Below are positions 43,420 to 56,380 of a DNA stretch of 64,000 nt, piece by piece. The DNA is from Fagopyrum homotropicum (Eukaryota; Streptophyta; Magnoliopsida; Caryophyllales; Polygonaceae). A program made the position numbers and the translations under genes. The notes beneath the pieces are model-generated. The model was not told where the DNA came from. It saw only the letters and a list, made by a program, of their open reading frames with translations, and searched no databases. Each line of letters begins with the position of its first letter. The first letter of the stretch is position 1. Location: assembly GCA_033239125.1 (NCBI GenBank), contig BSWB01000001.1, forward strand, positions 41,823,501 through 41,887,500. The letters are read 5' to 3'.

Positions 43420-46400
43420 AACACCCCGAATCCGCGGGACTGGAGATGCAATGGGCGGGACCTCACAACGGGTCCCGACCCTTAGCGTGACAACAATTTC
43501 ACCGGATTTTGCAACAAGGCACAAATAAAGGCCAAAACCAAAAATACAATTTAATGCAATGATATGATTCCCGAATACATAAAGGAAGGAAAGACCACAG
43601 CCGTCTATACAACAACGTCAACAATACACAATATACAACAATAATACATGGACTCAAATTTCCCAAACTCGACCTATGATGTATGGAACCCCGACTACCC
43701 ACTCCTCTGGATCACTCGGCCACATCCTAACCTGCATATCAACTACAACAATCGGTATAAAATCGTTAGCTCACATTTTAGGCATTATAAAGATAGCAAG
43801 GGCACACACACACACATGTAAGTACACATAACACACATCATGCTCATCAACATACAATCTGATTCTTATCCTCTTTTATGTCATTCCGTTACTATTTTAA
43901 TTCGTTCTAAAGTTTCACACGAGAGTCTTATAACTCTCGCCTCTATCCTGGTGTAACCAACAGTAGTGATGTGGAGCTCAACCGGTATACCATGTGGAGT
44001 GGTAAAGAAGTCCGCCCGTATACCATGTATGCCCTGGTCGTAGAGAACCTCCTAGTCTCCCTCGGGATCTGGGCAGTGATGTCACCGCCCGATAACAATA
44101 AACAATGGGCCAACAATATACATATACATCTCCAAGTTATCTTAATCCGGTTTCATGATTATAACAAAAACCAAAGCACACACCACCACCGCATATCCAA
44201 ATAATGCATAAAAGCGAGCTAAGTAAGTCCGAAGACTTACCTCGTCCCATCGATCAGCCGAATCTCATTTCCCATAGGAATAAAACCAAAGTCCGTTCAA
44301 GACAAGGCACGATAATCAATAACATTCTCGCATGCTATAAGTCCTTAGACTTCTAGTCCTAACACTCTCACAAGATCAACAACCGAAGCACAAGATAGGA
44401 TACGCTCGTCCTAATATCCACAACCTCAACCTATGTGTAACAACAACTATCAAATCCTCACAAGCCTCACAAGGAAAGCCATACACTCACCATATGATAA
44501 TCAGCTCAAGCCCCAACACTCAACAAGTCCAAGAACATCGATAACCTCAAACACTCAACCAAGGTCCATAGCCACTACATGGAATTCCACGAGGTTATCT
44601 AAAGTCATCCTAGCATGCTTCTAACATGAATACACTCTAGGATAATCTACGAACACATGCTCAAGGGAGGATACTCATTGGGGCAAAGACGCGGCATGGA
44701 AGGAAGGAAGCACAACCGCAAAGAGGAGAAGAAGACCGCACGGGAGGGCTGGCTGAGCCAGTGGCCGCCCCTACGGCTCAGGTGCAGTGGCCGCCCCTAT
44801 GGCGTTGTCTAGCCGCGGGTATGGTCGAGCTCCAGAAAGGCGATCCGGAACGAGTAGATGAAGGAGGAAGAAGAAGATTACCTACAACAACTTAGCTCGG
44901 ATCCTTTGTCTCCATCTTCTATCCACTAGGAGAATCTCACACAAACAAAGGTGGAGTATTCGCTCCAAATGGTGTGTGCAAGCTTTAAATTTATATACCA
45001 AGAAATATGTTTAAAACAAGGATGCGAACCCGCAGTGTACGGATCAATTATAGTAAAAATCAAGAATTTCGGAGTGTCGATCTCAAGGACTTAGGTGAAA
45101 CTAAGCAAGTATAGGTTGTCAATGCAACTAATAACCACGAAATCGATTAAAGCAATCAAAGATGATAATAAGGTCAAATAAGCGAAAAAATGCCAATTCT
45201 AGGGATTAAAGCATCTAGTTGTGCTTCGACTCAAGATCTCAAGATAAAGTGGACAAAGCTGAGATTTTGCAAAGGGAAGGTGTTTCTAAAGTGGAATAGA
45301 TTACCGGGTAAGTCTCACTACTCACTACTCACTATCCCAAACCAAAGCTCCTATTACCGGGTAAGTCTCAAGGCACTAAGGAAAGGAACTATAATCTCAA
45401 ACCAACACACCAACAAAGGAAATAGAATCAACCTTTACCGGGTAAGTCTCAGGCTAACTCACAAAGGTGGGATGAAGGCACACTCAAACCCCAATAGAGG
45501 ATAAACATTTATTACCTACGCTTATGATCTCGGGTAAACAAACTAAGGAATAACCGGGTAAGTCTCATCCTAGGCTTGCATTGAACCAGGAAAGATGTAA
45601 TAAGAATAGGATTTGGCAAACTTAGAACACTTAACTCTCAGTTTCGGAACAGAAAAGGTCACCTCGGTAAGTCAAGTTCCACCCCAGCCGAGATGTTCAT
45701 CGACTGAGCGAGATGTTCTAGGGTTAAGGTTTAATGACTCGAGCTTTCAGGGTCCTATTGGGATTAAGATATATCATTCTATCATCGTCTTTCCCACAAC
45801 TTTCAGCCAATCACCCTAGAATCGCATAAAGAATTTAGCCACTCATCATCATGATAAAAATAATCAGAAATATGATAAGGGAATGAATATTTGAACACAA
45901 AAACCTTAAGAACAAGGCTTCAATAACTGAATCAAATAATCACAAATCAGCGTTCCTTGAATCACAAATCACACAAGACAATAAACCGAAAGGAATCTAA
46001 GAGAATCTTACAAACTCCTTCAAAAGCTATCTCAAAGCTATGAAACTTCCTTTCTTCAATCTTCAAAACTTCCTCCAAACTTTCAGAAAATCTTCCTAAC
46101 TGCAGCTTCTTCAATCTCCAAGCATGCGGTGATGCTGAATTATGGAAAATCCAGCCCTTTTTATAGGAGAATTATCTTACAAAGATAATAATATCTTAAA
46201 AAAATAATTTCCTATAAAATATATCCATATCTCTAAAATAGATCTCCCAAATATATGATCTTCCTTCCAAAAATAAAAGATCCCAGCCAAAAGATATGAT
46301 CTTGTCGGCGCCAGGGTGTTCGCCTCGGTCGGGACGCTCCTTAAGATCACCTCGGTCGAGGTGATACTGTAGCTGACCGAGGTGAATCTCAACTGAATAT

Positions 46401-46692
46401 GAAATTTCTCAAATCTAGTCCAAATTAAATCTTCTTTATTAATTTCTTGCTTCCTGAGTTCTTCTTTAAGCTTCAGAATGTAGTTCCTATGACTCCTTTG
46501 CTCCTTAGCTCCATTTCGATCCAAAATGTGCCATTTTACCTACGATTACAACGAAACTTGGTGTAGACCTCGATTCCCGTAAAGGTAGATGAAACAACAA
46601 TATAATCACATAATATACATCCATACATGCAGTTTATTGAAGATAAAACGTCTAAACAAGTCCCAAAATATAGACTATAATACATGCTATCA

Positions 46693-48400
46693 AAATACCC
46701 CATACTTGTCCCTTGCTTGTCCCCAAGCAAGTTTCAAATCTTAAGTACAAGATAGAATGAATTATAAGTCATAAAAATCAATGAAAAATAATTCAAAACA
46801 TTTTTGGTGTGTGCTCCACTCATAGATCACTCGAAGAGAATGCTTCATGGCAAATAAAATCAAGATATGATCAAAACATTTTATAAATATAAGAAAGTTG
46901 TTCATCTTTGCATAAAATCATAGAATGCATGATAAATCATAATTATCAAAATTAATCATATATAATCCAGTTTAAACCACCAAGTCAATCAACAAGCTCG
47001 AGGTCTCAAGGGCTTTTCAAAAGAACATCAAGAACCGTGTGAGGGTGGGATGTAAATAGGGAATGTGGTGCTAGAATCCGGGAAAAGGATCTTCACTTTA
47101 CTTGCTTTGAACTTCAACATCTTCCACCAATAAGCTTTGCTTATTTTACTTTTTTACTTTTTGGGATGCATGGACAGAGGTGCACAATAACCGAAGCCTA
47201 GCAGATCAGCAATCATCAATTTCTCGAGATGTCTCAAACCCTTGATGTACATACCATGACCCGTTAGGAATATCGCTCAATCCGACTTTGGCAAGACACA
47301 AACACCCGGCTATGTGAATGGTGCCGAGTTACTCATCATTATGATTGACTTCCCCAAACCTATTTGTTTCTTTCTAAACTTCCTGCCAACATCTGAATTT
47401 TTCTTTCACTTTCTTTTCAATTGCTTGCTTCCAAACTCCGGGATAGGTAAAGGAAGGCAAATATGTATATGAGGGGCTAAGCATGATCAAGAGGAAGAAG
47501 AGAAGAGAATGAATTTCCTTAATCATCCTAGGAAGAATGTGATAGAACTCATCATGTGGTGTCAACCTTCAAATTCAACATAATTTTGATAAAAACAAAG
47601 TATTAAACATGCCAAAACTTCAAACAAAGCATTTTGCAACTTAAACACATCATAAGACCTTTCAAGCATATAAAGATTTCAAAACCAATCTGCAAACAGA
47701 ATCATCACTGAGGTCATATCCAGAAAAGAAGCACAAAACGTTTCAAAAGATCTCTCAGTTAAACCGCCTCGGTCGAGGTGTTCTAAGTCATCCGAGGTAC
47801 TTGACCTCTTTTGGCCAGAATCATCCCGGTCGAGGTCATAAATTTTTTTTCTTAAACCAGTTTTTTGACGTTTTTTTCAAACAAAAACCTATATGCATGC
47901 ATGTAATCTCAGATAAGCACCTAGAGCCAAATAAGATCATAATCAAAGATCAAGAGAGTCATACAAGTACCCCATACTTGGGACACATTTACCCAATGGG
48001 TCAAATGTAAGTCAGAAGAACAGAATACTCACCAGACATAGCTGAACTGCATAGAGAAATAAGAAACAACTTCCAGATAAGATCATCTCGGTTGGCGAAG
48101 AACATCTCGGTCGAGGTCGTGTGGCTGCACCCGAGATGTGTCTCAGTCAAGCTCTGTCGTCTCAATTTCTCGAACTTCTGTCCTTCTAGTGTAGCTCCTG
48201 AGTTGTAATCCTTCCTTAGAGAGTACATGGTTTTTGTCTAGAGGATGCCAAAAACAAAGCAAAGCAAAGCAAAAGCAAACTATCTAAACTAAACTAGAAA
48301 AGGGAAAAGAAAGCAATACCTTGGGTTGCCTCCCAAGAAGCGCTTGATTTAAGGTCGCTAGCTGGACCTTTCCTCATGGATTTACTCAATGTACCTCGAA
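46693..48400 (-). other. A' 3' region
   Basis: Starts next to the LTR with the purine-tract region (minus strand CTTGGGGACAAGCAAGGGACAAGTATGGGGTATTT). It shares about 900 bp with family A's 3' region. Clusters of CTCGGTCGAGG-type palindromes lie at 47764-47840 and 48088-48150. The ORF2 found in family A is absent. Confidence 0.65.
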
Positions 48401-49411
48401 TATCTTGGAGTGCTCATCACATCCATCATAAAATTCTTCCAAGAAGGTTCCGGTTCCTAATTTCACCGGCAAATGGTAGGATCTCCCACGTACAAGCTTG
48501 TATGGTTTAGTTCTCACCGGAATCCTACCGGTCTTCCTATGCTTCCGTGGGACATAACTCAGTTTTGCATCCCATCCTTTCCTGGATCGGGAAATCAGCT
48601 TCTCGAGAATCCACTTAGCTTCCCCATCTCCAGCTTGGGGATAGTATTAGGTCTTTGTCACGTGAGTGACCCCATACTTGAACAAATAACACTTCGTTGC
48701 CTTAGCGGTGAAGCGCTTATTAACTACACTCCTTTCAGTCCAAGGAGCATTTACTTTCAGCAAATTCAAGGGAGGTTTCATCTTGATCTTAGGAGGTTCT
48801 TTCAGAAGAGACCTCCAACTCTTCGGTGCATCCTTGAAGAAATCTAGAACTTTAAAGGGAGTAGGAGTAAGTACCTTATAAAGTTCTTCAAATAGTGGGA
48901 CAAGTTTCATGTTAGGGTGATAATCCACACATGAAATCTTTCCAAACTCAGCTGGATTCTCTTCAAACTCGGCCGATCTCTCTTCTATCTCGGCCGATAT
49001 CTCTTCAACCTCGGCCGAAGTTTCAGCAGTTGTATCGAGATCTTCCACTTCTTCTTCTTCTTCTTCAAGAGATTCAGGAGAAATTTCCGGTTCTATTGGA
49101 GGAATGCTTGAAACTTTCAGTACTTCCTTATGCTCCTCTTTCGGCTTAGCATAGGATAGGGTGCTTTTCTTGAGCTCCTCCAACTTCTTCATCATCTTCT
49201 CCAATTTTGATTCAAGCGAATCTTCAAGAGGTTGCTCATAAATCTTTCTAGGGATATTCAGCTCATCCCATATCACAAGCTCTTTATTAATGGCCTCTTC
49301 TCTTTCCCTTTCATTGTCAAACCAATAGAAGGAGTATTTCTCTTCCAAATATTCATAATGGTCCGCCCTAGCACTTTGTCTTGCTATCCAGGTTGGATCA
49401 AATGTAGCCAT
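48401..49411 (-). pseudogene. A' ORF1 with a premature stop
   Basis: ATG at 49409-49411. 254 codons are open to a TAA at about 48647-48649, in the word KYGVTHVTKT. The same frame then continues YYPQAGDGEA...RKGWDAKLSYVP...PYKLVRGRSYHLPV...EEFYDGCDEHS to a stop near 48390. Homologous over its whole length to the 362-residue ORF1 of family A, with one codon (CTG there, TAA here) ending it. The Glu-rich middle carries an expanded SAEVEE/SAEIEE/SAEFEE repeat (about 48950-49025). Its integrase-derived tail is closer to the canonical motif KKYGVTH than that of A. Confidence 0.8.
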
Positions 49412-51590
49412 CGGAAATCCTGAAAACTACAAAACTCATAGAAAGAGTAGTCAAATGCAACAAGGGCAATAGCCCCGAAAGACAACCGAAACCGGCTTGG
49501 TCTAGACCAAGTCCCCGACAACGGCGCCAAAAACTTGTTCGCTCCAAATGGTGTGTGCAAGCTTTAAATTTATATCCCAAGAAACATGCTTAAAACCAGG
49601 ACGCGAACCCGTAGTGTACAGATCAATTATAGTAAAAATCAAAAATTATGGGGTGTCGATCTCAGTGACTTAGGTGAAACTAAGCAAGTATAGGTTGTCA
49701 ATGCAACTAATAACCACGAAAGCGATTAAAGCAATCAAAGATGATTATAAAGTCAAATAAGGGGAAAAATGCCAACTCTAGGGATTAAAGCATCTAGTTG
49801 TGCTTCCGACTTAAGATCTCAAGATAAAGCGGACAAAGCTGAGATTTTGCAAAGGGAAGGTGTTTCTAAAGTGAAATAGATTACCGGGTAAGTCTCACTA
49901 CTCACTATCCCAAACCAAAGCTCCTATTACCGGGTAAGTCTCAAGGCACTAAGGAAAGGAACTATAATCTCAAACCAACACACCAACTAAGGGAATAGAA
50001 TCAACCTTTACCGGGTAAGTCTCAGGCTAACTCACAAAGGTGGGATGAAGGCACACTCAAACCCCAATAAAGGATAAACCTTTATGACCTACACTTATGA
50101 TCTTGGGTAAACAAACTAAGGAATCACCGGGGAAGTCTCATCCTAGGCTTGCATTGAACTAGGAAAGGTGTAATAAGAATAGGATTTGGCAAACTTAGAA
50201 CACTTAACTCTCAGTTTCGGAACAGAAAAGGTCACCTCGGTCAGTCAAGTTCCACCCCGGCCGAGATGTTCATCGACTGAGCGAGATGTTCTAGGGTTAA
50301 GGTTTAAAGACTCGAGCTTTCAGGGTCCTATTGGGATTATGATCATTCTATCATCGTCTTTCCCACAACTTTCAGCCAATCACCCTAGAATCGCATAAAG
50401 AATTTAGCCACTCATCATCATGATAACAATAATAAAAAAATATGAGAAGGGAATGAATATTTGAACACAAAAACCTTAAGAACAAGGCTTCAATAACTGA
50501 ATCAAATAATCACAAATCAGCGTTCCTTGAATCACAAATCACACAAGACAATAAACTGAAAGGAATCTAAGATAATCTTATAAACTCCTTCAAAAGCTAT
50601 CTCAAAGATATGAAACTTCCTTCCTTCAATCTTCAAAACTTCCTCCAAACTTCCAGAAAATCTTCCTAACTGCAGCTTCTTCAATCTCCAAGCATGCGGT
50701 GATGCTGATTTATAGAAAATCCAACCCTTTTTATAGGAGAATTATCTTCCAAAGATAATAATATCTTAAAAAGATAATTTCCTATAAAATATATCCATAT
50801 CTCTAAAATAGATCTCCCAAATATATGATCTTCCTTCCAAAAATAAAAGATCTCAGCCAAAAGATATGATCTTGTCGGCGCCAGGGTGTTCACGTCGGTC
50901 GGGACGCTCCCCAAGATCACCTCGGTCGAGGTGATACTGTAGCTGACCGAGGCGAATCTCAACTGAATATGAAATCTCTCAAATCTGGTCCAAAGTAAAT
51001 CTACTTTATTAATTCCTTGCTTCTTGAGTTCTTCTTTAAGCTCCAGAATGTAGCTCCTATGACTCCTTAGCTCCATTTCGATCCAAAATGTGCCATTTTA
51101 CCTACGATTACAACGAAACTTGGTGTAGACCTCGATTCCCGTAAAGGTAGATGAGAAAACATTATAATCACATAATATACATCAATACATGCAGTTTACT
51201 GAAGATAAAACGTCTAAACAAGTCCCAAAATATAGACTATAATACATGCTATCATGGAGGATCCATGGAAGATCAAATGAAGAAGGTGAAGCAAAAGAAA
51301 AGAGTGGAGAAAGGGGAACAAAACTCACATGAAAGAGGAAATGGGGAAGGAGAGAGAGAGAGAGAGGGTTGCATCCCTAGGGGAAAAGCAAAAGCCAATT
51401 AGCCCCATCTCTAAAAGAACGAGGGGTCATACGCCCAAAATGAAGGGTCACTCAACCAAACGAAGGGTCGGAACGGAAACGAGGTAAAAACCCGTCACTC
51501 AACACATCGTACCTGCGGGAAAACTGAGCCGCGCCTGTGGTAAGATCGATAAACCGCTCAACAACCGGAATAAAAATTCCAGATGTTACA

Positions 51591-51700
51591 TGGTAGCAGG
51601 AAGTTTCATAATGTAGAGTTGTCTTTTGCTATCTTTCCTTGTTTCTTAACAAGTCTTGCCTTTTGTTTCATGGTAGCAGGAAGTTTCATAATGTAGAGTT
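51591..51700. repeat. 79-bp tandem duplication at the edge of element C
   Basis: TGGTAGCAGGAAGTTTCATAATGTAGAGTTG occurs at 51591 and again at 51670, with other sequence between. The first copy starts exactly at the C LTR end, so TGGTA may be its target duplication, though the other flank of C is lost. Confidence 0.8.
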
Positions 51701-54070
51701 GCCTCAATTTGAAAATATGATACTTTTCCTATTCATATGTTTTCTCTTTATCATTAAGGCCTCATGATTATATCTTTCATAACATTTGGAGGATCATTAA
51801 ATATGATATCCTTAATGATACACGTGCTTACCCTATCTTAAGATTTACTCTTAAGATAATCTTAGACTTCTTATATGCCTTAAAAATTGCTTTCGCTATA
51901 ATTAAGGATCTTAGGGTAATGCAAAAATGGTACATAAAAATACCATGAAATGATATTATGAGCTCTATAATGTTGACATACGAGGTTATAAAGAACTTTT
52001 ATGGCCTTGTGTGTAATGTTTTCATGTGGAGTAATATTTTTCCCTTGTGCCATATTTCTCCCCGAAGTATATATATATATATATATACCTCTTATGTTGC
52101 ACTCTTGGTTTATCTCACAGGTTCTACATACTCATGGAAGCCGCCCCTGCTACAAATCCGCCAACGCAAATTAGATTCATGGTCGAATCCTTTTAAAGAA
52201 GGGAGCGATGACGCGGGAGTATCTCCGAACCTACCACACTTCAAGACCATAACCATGGAAGCTAGGAAACAAGGAGTGAATAACACTCCAAGGAGAGGAG
52301 AGGAAGAGTCAAAAGCTTCACGACCACAACCATAAAAGTCAAGAAAGCTAGAAGGCAAGGAAAGAGGAACACTGTTAGAAGAAGAAGAAGAGAAGGGGAA
52401 AAGTCAAATTCATTTCCAAGATATAAATGAATAACGATTCCCGAACCACTTCTCGGAAGATGACAAGATCCACGTATGCATGGAACCAACATAACCATGC
52501 AAGTATGTGAACGGAAGGAAGAGAGGATGAATCGATCAAATACCAATTTTAGAAGATCCTACGAGACGAACCCTTTCTTCTCATATACAAAGACCGGAGC
52601 CCAAATGCAAGACCAATCCAGCAACCTGGTTCTAGAGCGTACGTAAAATTTACCCATGCATAAAGGACGTACGTATCCAAGCAAGAGAGGAAGGTCAACT
52701 ATGTAGATGTACCATCCATCCATGCGTGTGGATTAGATAAACGGGCCACTTTGGTTCAATCTATTTTATGTCTAGCCCATAAAAGACTTGTTAATTATGG
52801 AATATATTTTATTGGCCCTTAATTATATTTTCAGCCCATACCAATTTTATTTATTTTAGATTAAAATTAAGTCTTCTAATGAGGAGGCTTAAAGATCTTG
52901 TCTTATTAGAAGATAAATCCTATTTTTGTTAAGAAGATCTAATCTTTTTAGAAGATTGATCTTATTTATTCCCCATAAATATAGATCATATCTTATTAGA
53001 AGATATATTCTATTTTTGATAGTTTAAGAAGATCTAATCTTTCTAGAAGATTGATCTTATTTTATTATTTTTCTTAGAGGTATATCTTATCTTTCGAGAT
53101 GGAAGCGGGCTGGTTTTTGACCCATAATCGATCCGCCCTAGGGTTAGGATGACGCACCCCTTTCTTATATATAGGGTGATTGTGTCTCATTATTTTTATC
53201 CAGAATTATATACAGTTACTGATAAATATGTTGTGTTATCCCCTACGGGGTTTATCGTCGTCTTCACAAAGTGAAGAGCAAACCTGTGTAAGAGACGTCT
53301 TGCTTGCCTCGCTTGGACTTGTTTGAGGGTGTTCTACTTGCCTACGGCGTAGGTAGGGTGCTTCAACTAGCTAAAAGAAAATCTCCAAGCGCTCTAGGGT
53401 CTTTGTAACCCTTTAGTGTGTGGAGTAGCGGGAGGAGTTCTATAGAGCTTTGTTGGTTGTGTTTTACGTGCCATCGCGTTGTAGCTTTTCTCCAAGTTGT
53501 TTCTTAGGGTTCAACCTTGATCTATCTTTCCCTTTGTCTTATTCGAGTCACTTTTGTTTCTCTTTTGTTTCTCTTTTCCACCGAGTTCAGACATCAAAAG
53601 ATTGGGCAAACTACACAGGAAATACCCCGTATCATTTGACATTTAGGCCTATTCCGGCACATTTTGAGTGAAATACAAGCTTTCGATCCTCCTGAAGTCA
53701 AGAGCAATATATAATCATCATACATGACTAAGGATTGACGAATCAAGTGACATAAATCCTTGTTGAAGTCCTGAACATAAAATTCAAGTCCTCGGTGAAG
53801 ATTAAAGCGAGACCACATACCATAGTAGGACTAGAGGGATCCCAAGCCGTTTGGTAGGCCTTCGAACACTCACCTCTTCCTCATGTCAGCCCATCCCATG
53901 CCGTCTAGTAGCACCGCTCCACCATGTGGTCTGGGAGGGATATCTATCATAACAACTTGACAAAAAAAAATAGTACAATTGCATATATCAATTACTTGCA
54001 TTTATATCAAACTAGTTCAATTACTTAGACTTGCAATTACACCAAAACAATTCAAATAATTAGACTTGTA
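51701..54070. other. Decayed repeat DNA, possibly an LTR
   Basis: A (TA)n tract lies at 52070-52086. Repeated AGAAGAT(C/T) words such as TCTTATTAGAAGAT run at 52880-53080, and a TATA-like CTTATATATAGGGTG lies at 53164 with long leader-like sequence after it. This arrangement suggests a retrotransposon LTR, but I could not place its ends. The ORF at 51958-52335 contains no recognisable domain. Confidence 0.4.
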
Positions 54071-54076
54071 AATACA

Positions 54077-54205
54077 TCAAACCAGTCCAACCAATATCCT
54101 ATCAAATGTAACATCATAGTAGTCATGGCCTAAGGTGTTAGCCCATGTCAGACAAGTCTTCTTGTTGTGTCCTTGTTGTTTGCATATGCCACAACATATT
54201 CTTCC
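54077..54205 (-). pseudogene. C-terminal zinc-knuckle fragment of a MULE-type transposase
   Basis: Minus strand reads GRICCGICKQQGHNKKTC followed by about 25 residues and a stop. CGIC-x4-H-x4-C fits the CX2CX4HX4C knuckle and the GHNK(K/R)TC ending usual at the C-terminus of MuDR-like plant transposases. Only this tail is present. The sequence on its upstream side (from 54220) is LTR-like. Confidence 0.6.
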
Positions 54206-54219
54206 TCAAACACCCCTAT

Positions 54220-54620
54220 TGATGAGTTCCAAATTTAACACTTTTTAGACTCTATAATCATGCATATTCATGGTCATATAGCTCATTCGTTTTAGTGTAG
54301 AAAACTCACATTTTTCATATTTTGGTGTCTACTTCAATTTATTTCGTGTTTCAGGTATTCAAGGTCATTTATGGAGCATAATTGGACAAAAATATCAAAG
54401 CACAAGGATTCAATATACCCTTAATTATTTTCATCTCCTATAAACGGTGTTCATTTCTCTTTTAGAGATGATCTTCTTCTCTTCTCTAGAGATTATCTTC
54501 TTTTCTCTTTTGTTTTAAGTGATCTTAATTCCTCCTCTTCTCATCCTTAGAGAGATCTTCACTCCTTATCTCTTAGCTTTAATCATGATCTCGAATCGAG
54601 CTAGGTCCAGTCATGCTCCT
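54220..54620 (+). mobile_element. Truncated LTR-like fragment
   Basis: Starts TGATGAGTTCCAAATTTAACAC and continues with CATATTCATGGTC...TTTCAGGTATTCAAGGTCATTTATGGAGC, a layout like the start of Tat/Athila-type LTRs in plants. It is followed by CT-rich TTAGAGATGATCTTCTTCTC repeats. No right end or second copy in the window. Confidence 0.4.
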
Positions 54621-56190
54621 ACATAAAAAACAATGGTGTTTGTGTTGTCAACAATATCAAGTCAACCAAAATAAAGTGAGGATGAATGTATTTATTTTTT
54701 TTTCACATTGAGAAGTTATACAAATGTTTTGAATAAGCTGTCAATTTTTCCTTTTTTTTTTAAGATTGGTGACTTCTTCACAATTTTCTTCCACCTTAAG
54801 CATCTTGACAAAAAGATCTCCTTTGAACATTCGCAAAACACTACTTCTATCAATTAAAGAAAAGCTTCCAACAATCAAATATTTGTTTTAAAAAGCAAAT
54901 TACACATTAAAACAATAGTTATTGTTAGTATTGTTAATTTATGATGATTGTTATATAAATTAAAGTGAGAATAAATGTATTTGAACATTATAATATGTTG
55001 ACATGTCTTGAATCTCACCCTTCACAAATTCAGTCAGGAGTCGAGGAGGCCGAAGTACCCCATCACTTGGGGTCCGGGGGGCGGAGACATCCTCGGTGCA
55101 AACAATATGGTATCTTCGTAGTTAGAGCCATCTATCATTTGTTTGGACCTTTATTGTTTAGCCCAATGTTATACTTGTCATCGAGTATAATCTAGGGTTT
55201 TGTTATCAATATATTGTAGTGTTCCCTTTTGCTTCCAATTATTTGTTCATTTATAATCCGAAACTCCTTAATAAAATCTCTATGAAAGTGGACGTAGCCA
55301 TTGTTGGATGAACCACTATAAATCCGTGTTTCTTTTGTTCTTATTTGTTGAATTTTATTCTTTCTCATGGTTCTGCACAACACAATAACATTAAAAGTGA
55401 GACAAAACCCTACAAGTCGAAGCTTGTTCTCTTCTTTCTCGCCCCTCTTCCAAGCTTCTTTTTACTTATTTTTTGTAGGAGTGTCATTGTCTCTAGGTAC
55501 ATCTTTGTGTCTAGGAAAAAATGTTGAAACTCTCCTCATCATATGCTAGTACAAGAGTCTCATTTCTTGAATTGTGTATCCATATTTGTGACAATACAAT
55601 ATTTTCAATAATAATTATTCTTTTCAATATCAATTTCATCTCAAAAGTTTGCGCTCTTGCTCGAATGTTTGACATCGTGTATTTGAATTTCTTATCATCA
55701 AGTTTAGAAATTTATATATATCCTAAATATATTTCCTTCCTTGTAGTTGAGTCGTGTTATCTCATGGAACTCTACAATTGAGATTTCTGTCATATATTTA
55801 CTAATCTTGAACTATATTTCATTCTTTTTTTTTTAATGTTTGGACCTCATTAAGCAATACTTGATGCACTAGTTGTGTAGACTAGTGGAAATGGCTTACA
55901 ACTACAAAAATTGAACTAAGAAAGTTGTTTAAACTCAATCTTTAGTTGATAAACTTTCGACTATATCTTATCTACGTCCTATTTTTGGCCAATTGTTGTA
56001 TTGTCTATGATAGCAGTCCTTCTTTGTACAATTTGAGATTGATCAACTAATAATATATAAAACAACATAATATTAGATGCCACCATAATACCAAATTAAG
56101 GTTTTTTAATATTATTAACAATACTAAAAATACCAGAATAAGGTGACAAGGTGTGTTGGCGTTATTACAACACCAAAATAACAAAATAAG
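54621..56190. other. Intergenic DNA with no recognised gene
   Basis: AT-rich. A GC-rich island at 55020-55095 (GGGGTCCGGGGGGCGGAG) stands out but matches nothing I know. Short ORFs at 55345-55781 have no domain. Near 56080-56190 three ACCA(A/G)AATAAGGTG-like words occur. Confidence 0.4.
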
Positions 56191-56194
56191 GTGT

Positions 56195-56380
56195 TGTTGA
56201 TTGCATAAGTGATCTGATTATATCTGCTACATTGACCTTTCCTGCTAGTAGTGCTCCTTTCCCTAGTTGAAACAAGGAAACAACACTTTTCCATGACAAG
56301 TTCAGAATTGTAACCAGAGTACCACCACTGTTGACTGCAAGAACGCCTATTTCACACAACTTCTCAATTCTCTTTTTCAA
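56195..56380 (-). pseudogene. Exon fragment resembling a plant ARM-repeat protein
   Basis: The frame reads KLCEIGVLAVNSGGTLVTILNLSW and then KSVVSLFQLGKGALL, KVNVADII. This has the look of a single internal exon from a plant ARM-repeat family protein (cf. CELGVLVVN..., TILN.SWKGVV.LLQLGK, KVNVADII). After ADII the similarity ends. It stands alone about 400 bp upstream of the monooxygenase gene on the other strand. Probably a transduplicated piece. The family name is from memory and unconfirmed. Confidence 0.45.

Larger units (their letters stand above)
44957..51254 (-). mobile_element. Family A' element: ORF2-less Athila/Tat-like retrotransposon with TGGAG duplication
   Basis: LTRs 44957-46692 (1736 bp) and 49536-51254 (1719 bp). 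TGGAG stands at 44952-44956 and 51255-51259. Primer site TGGCGCCGTTGTCGGGGA lies on the minus strand at 49512-49529, one mismatch to tRNA-Asp. The interior is only 2.8 kb: ORF1 then the 3' region; ORF2 is missing. The left-hand terminal TG has become TA. It is clearly more diverged from A (12856-21222) than A's own LTRs are from each other, yet it keeps the four ACCGGGTAAGTCTCA copies per LTR (about 45303, 45357, 45437, 45552; 49883, 49929, 50009 and 50126, the last with one change). Confidence 0.9.
43420..51590 (-). mobile_element. Family C LTR (right, 5' LTR) interrupted by A'
   Basis: Outer and inner ends TGTTACA (51590 on the plus strand) and TGTAACACCCC (43420). Without the nested element (44957-51254 plus one TGGAG) it is about 1.87 kb. 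The two halves join cleanly when compared with the left C LTR (AAAGGTGGAG|GAGCCATGGAAG). Confidence 0.8.

Noticed and set aside
54965..55195. ORF over the GC-rich island near 55020-55095
   Set aside because: No domain and no splice context; cannot be supported as a gene.
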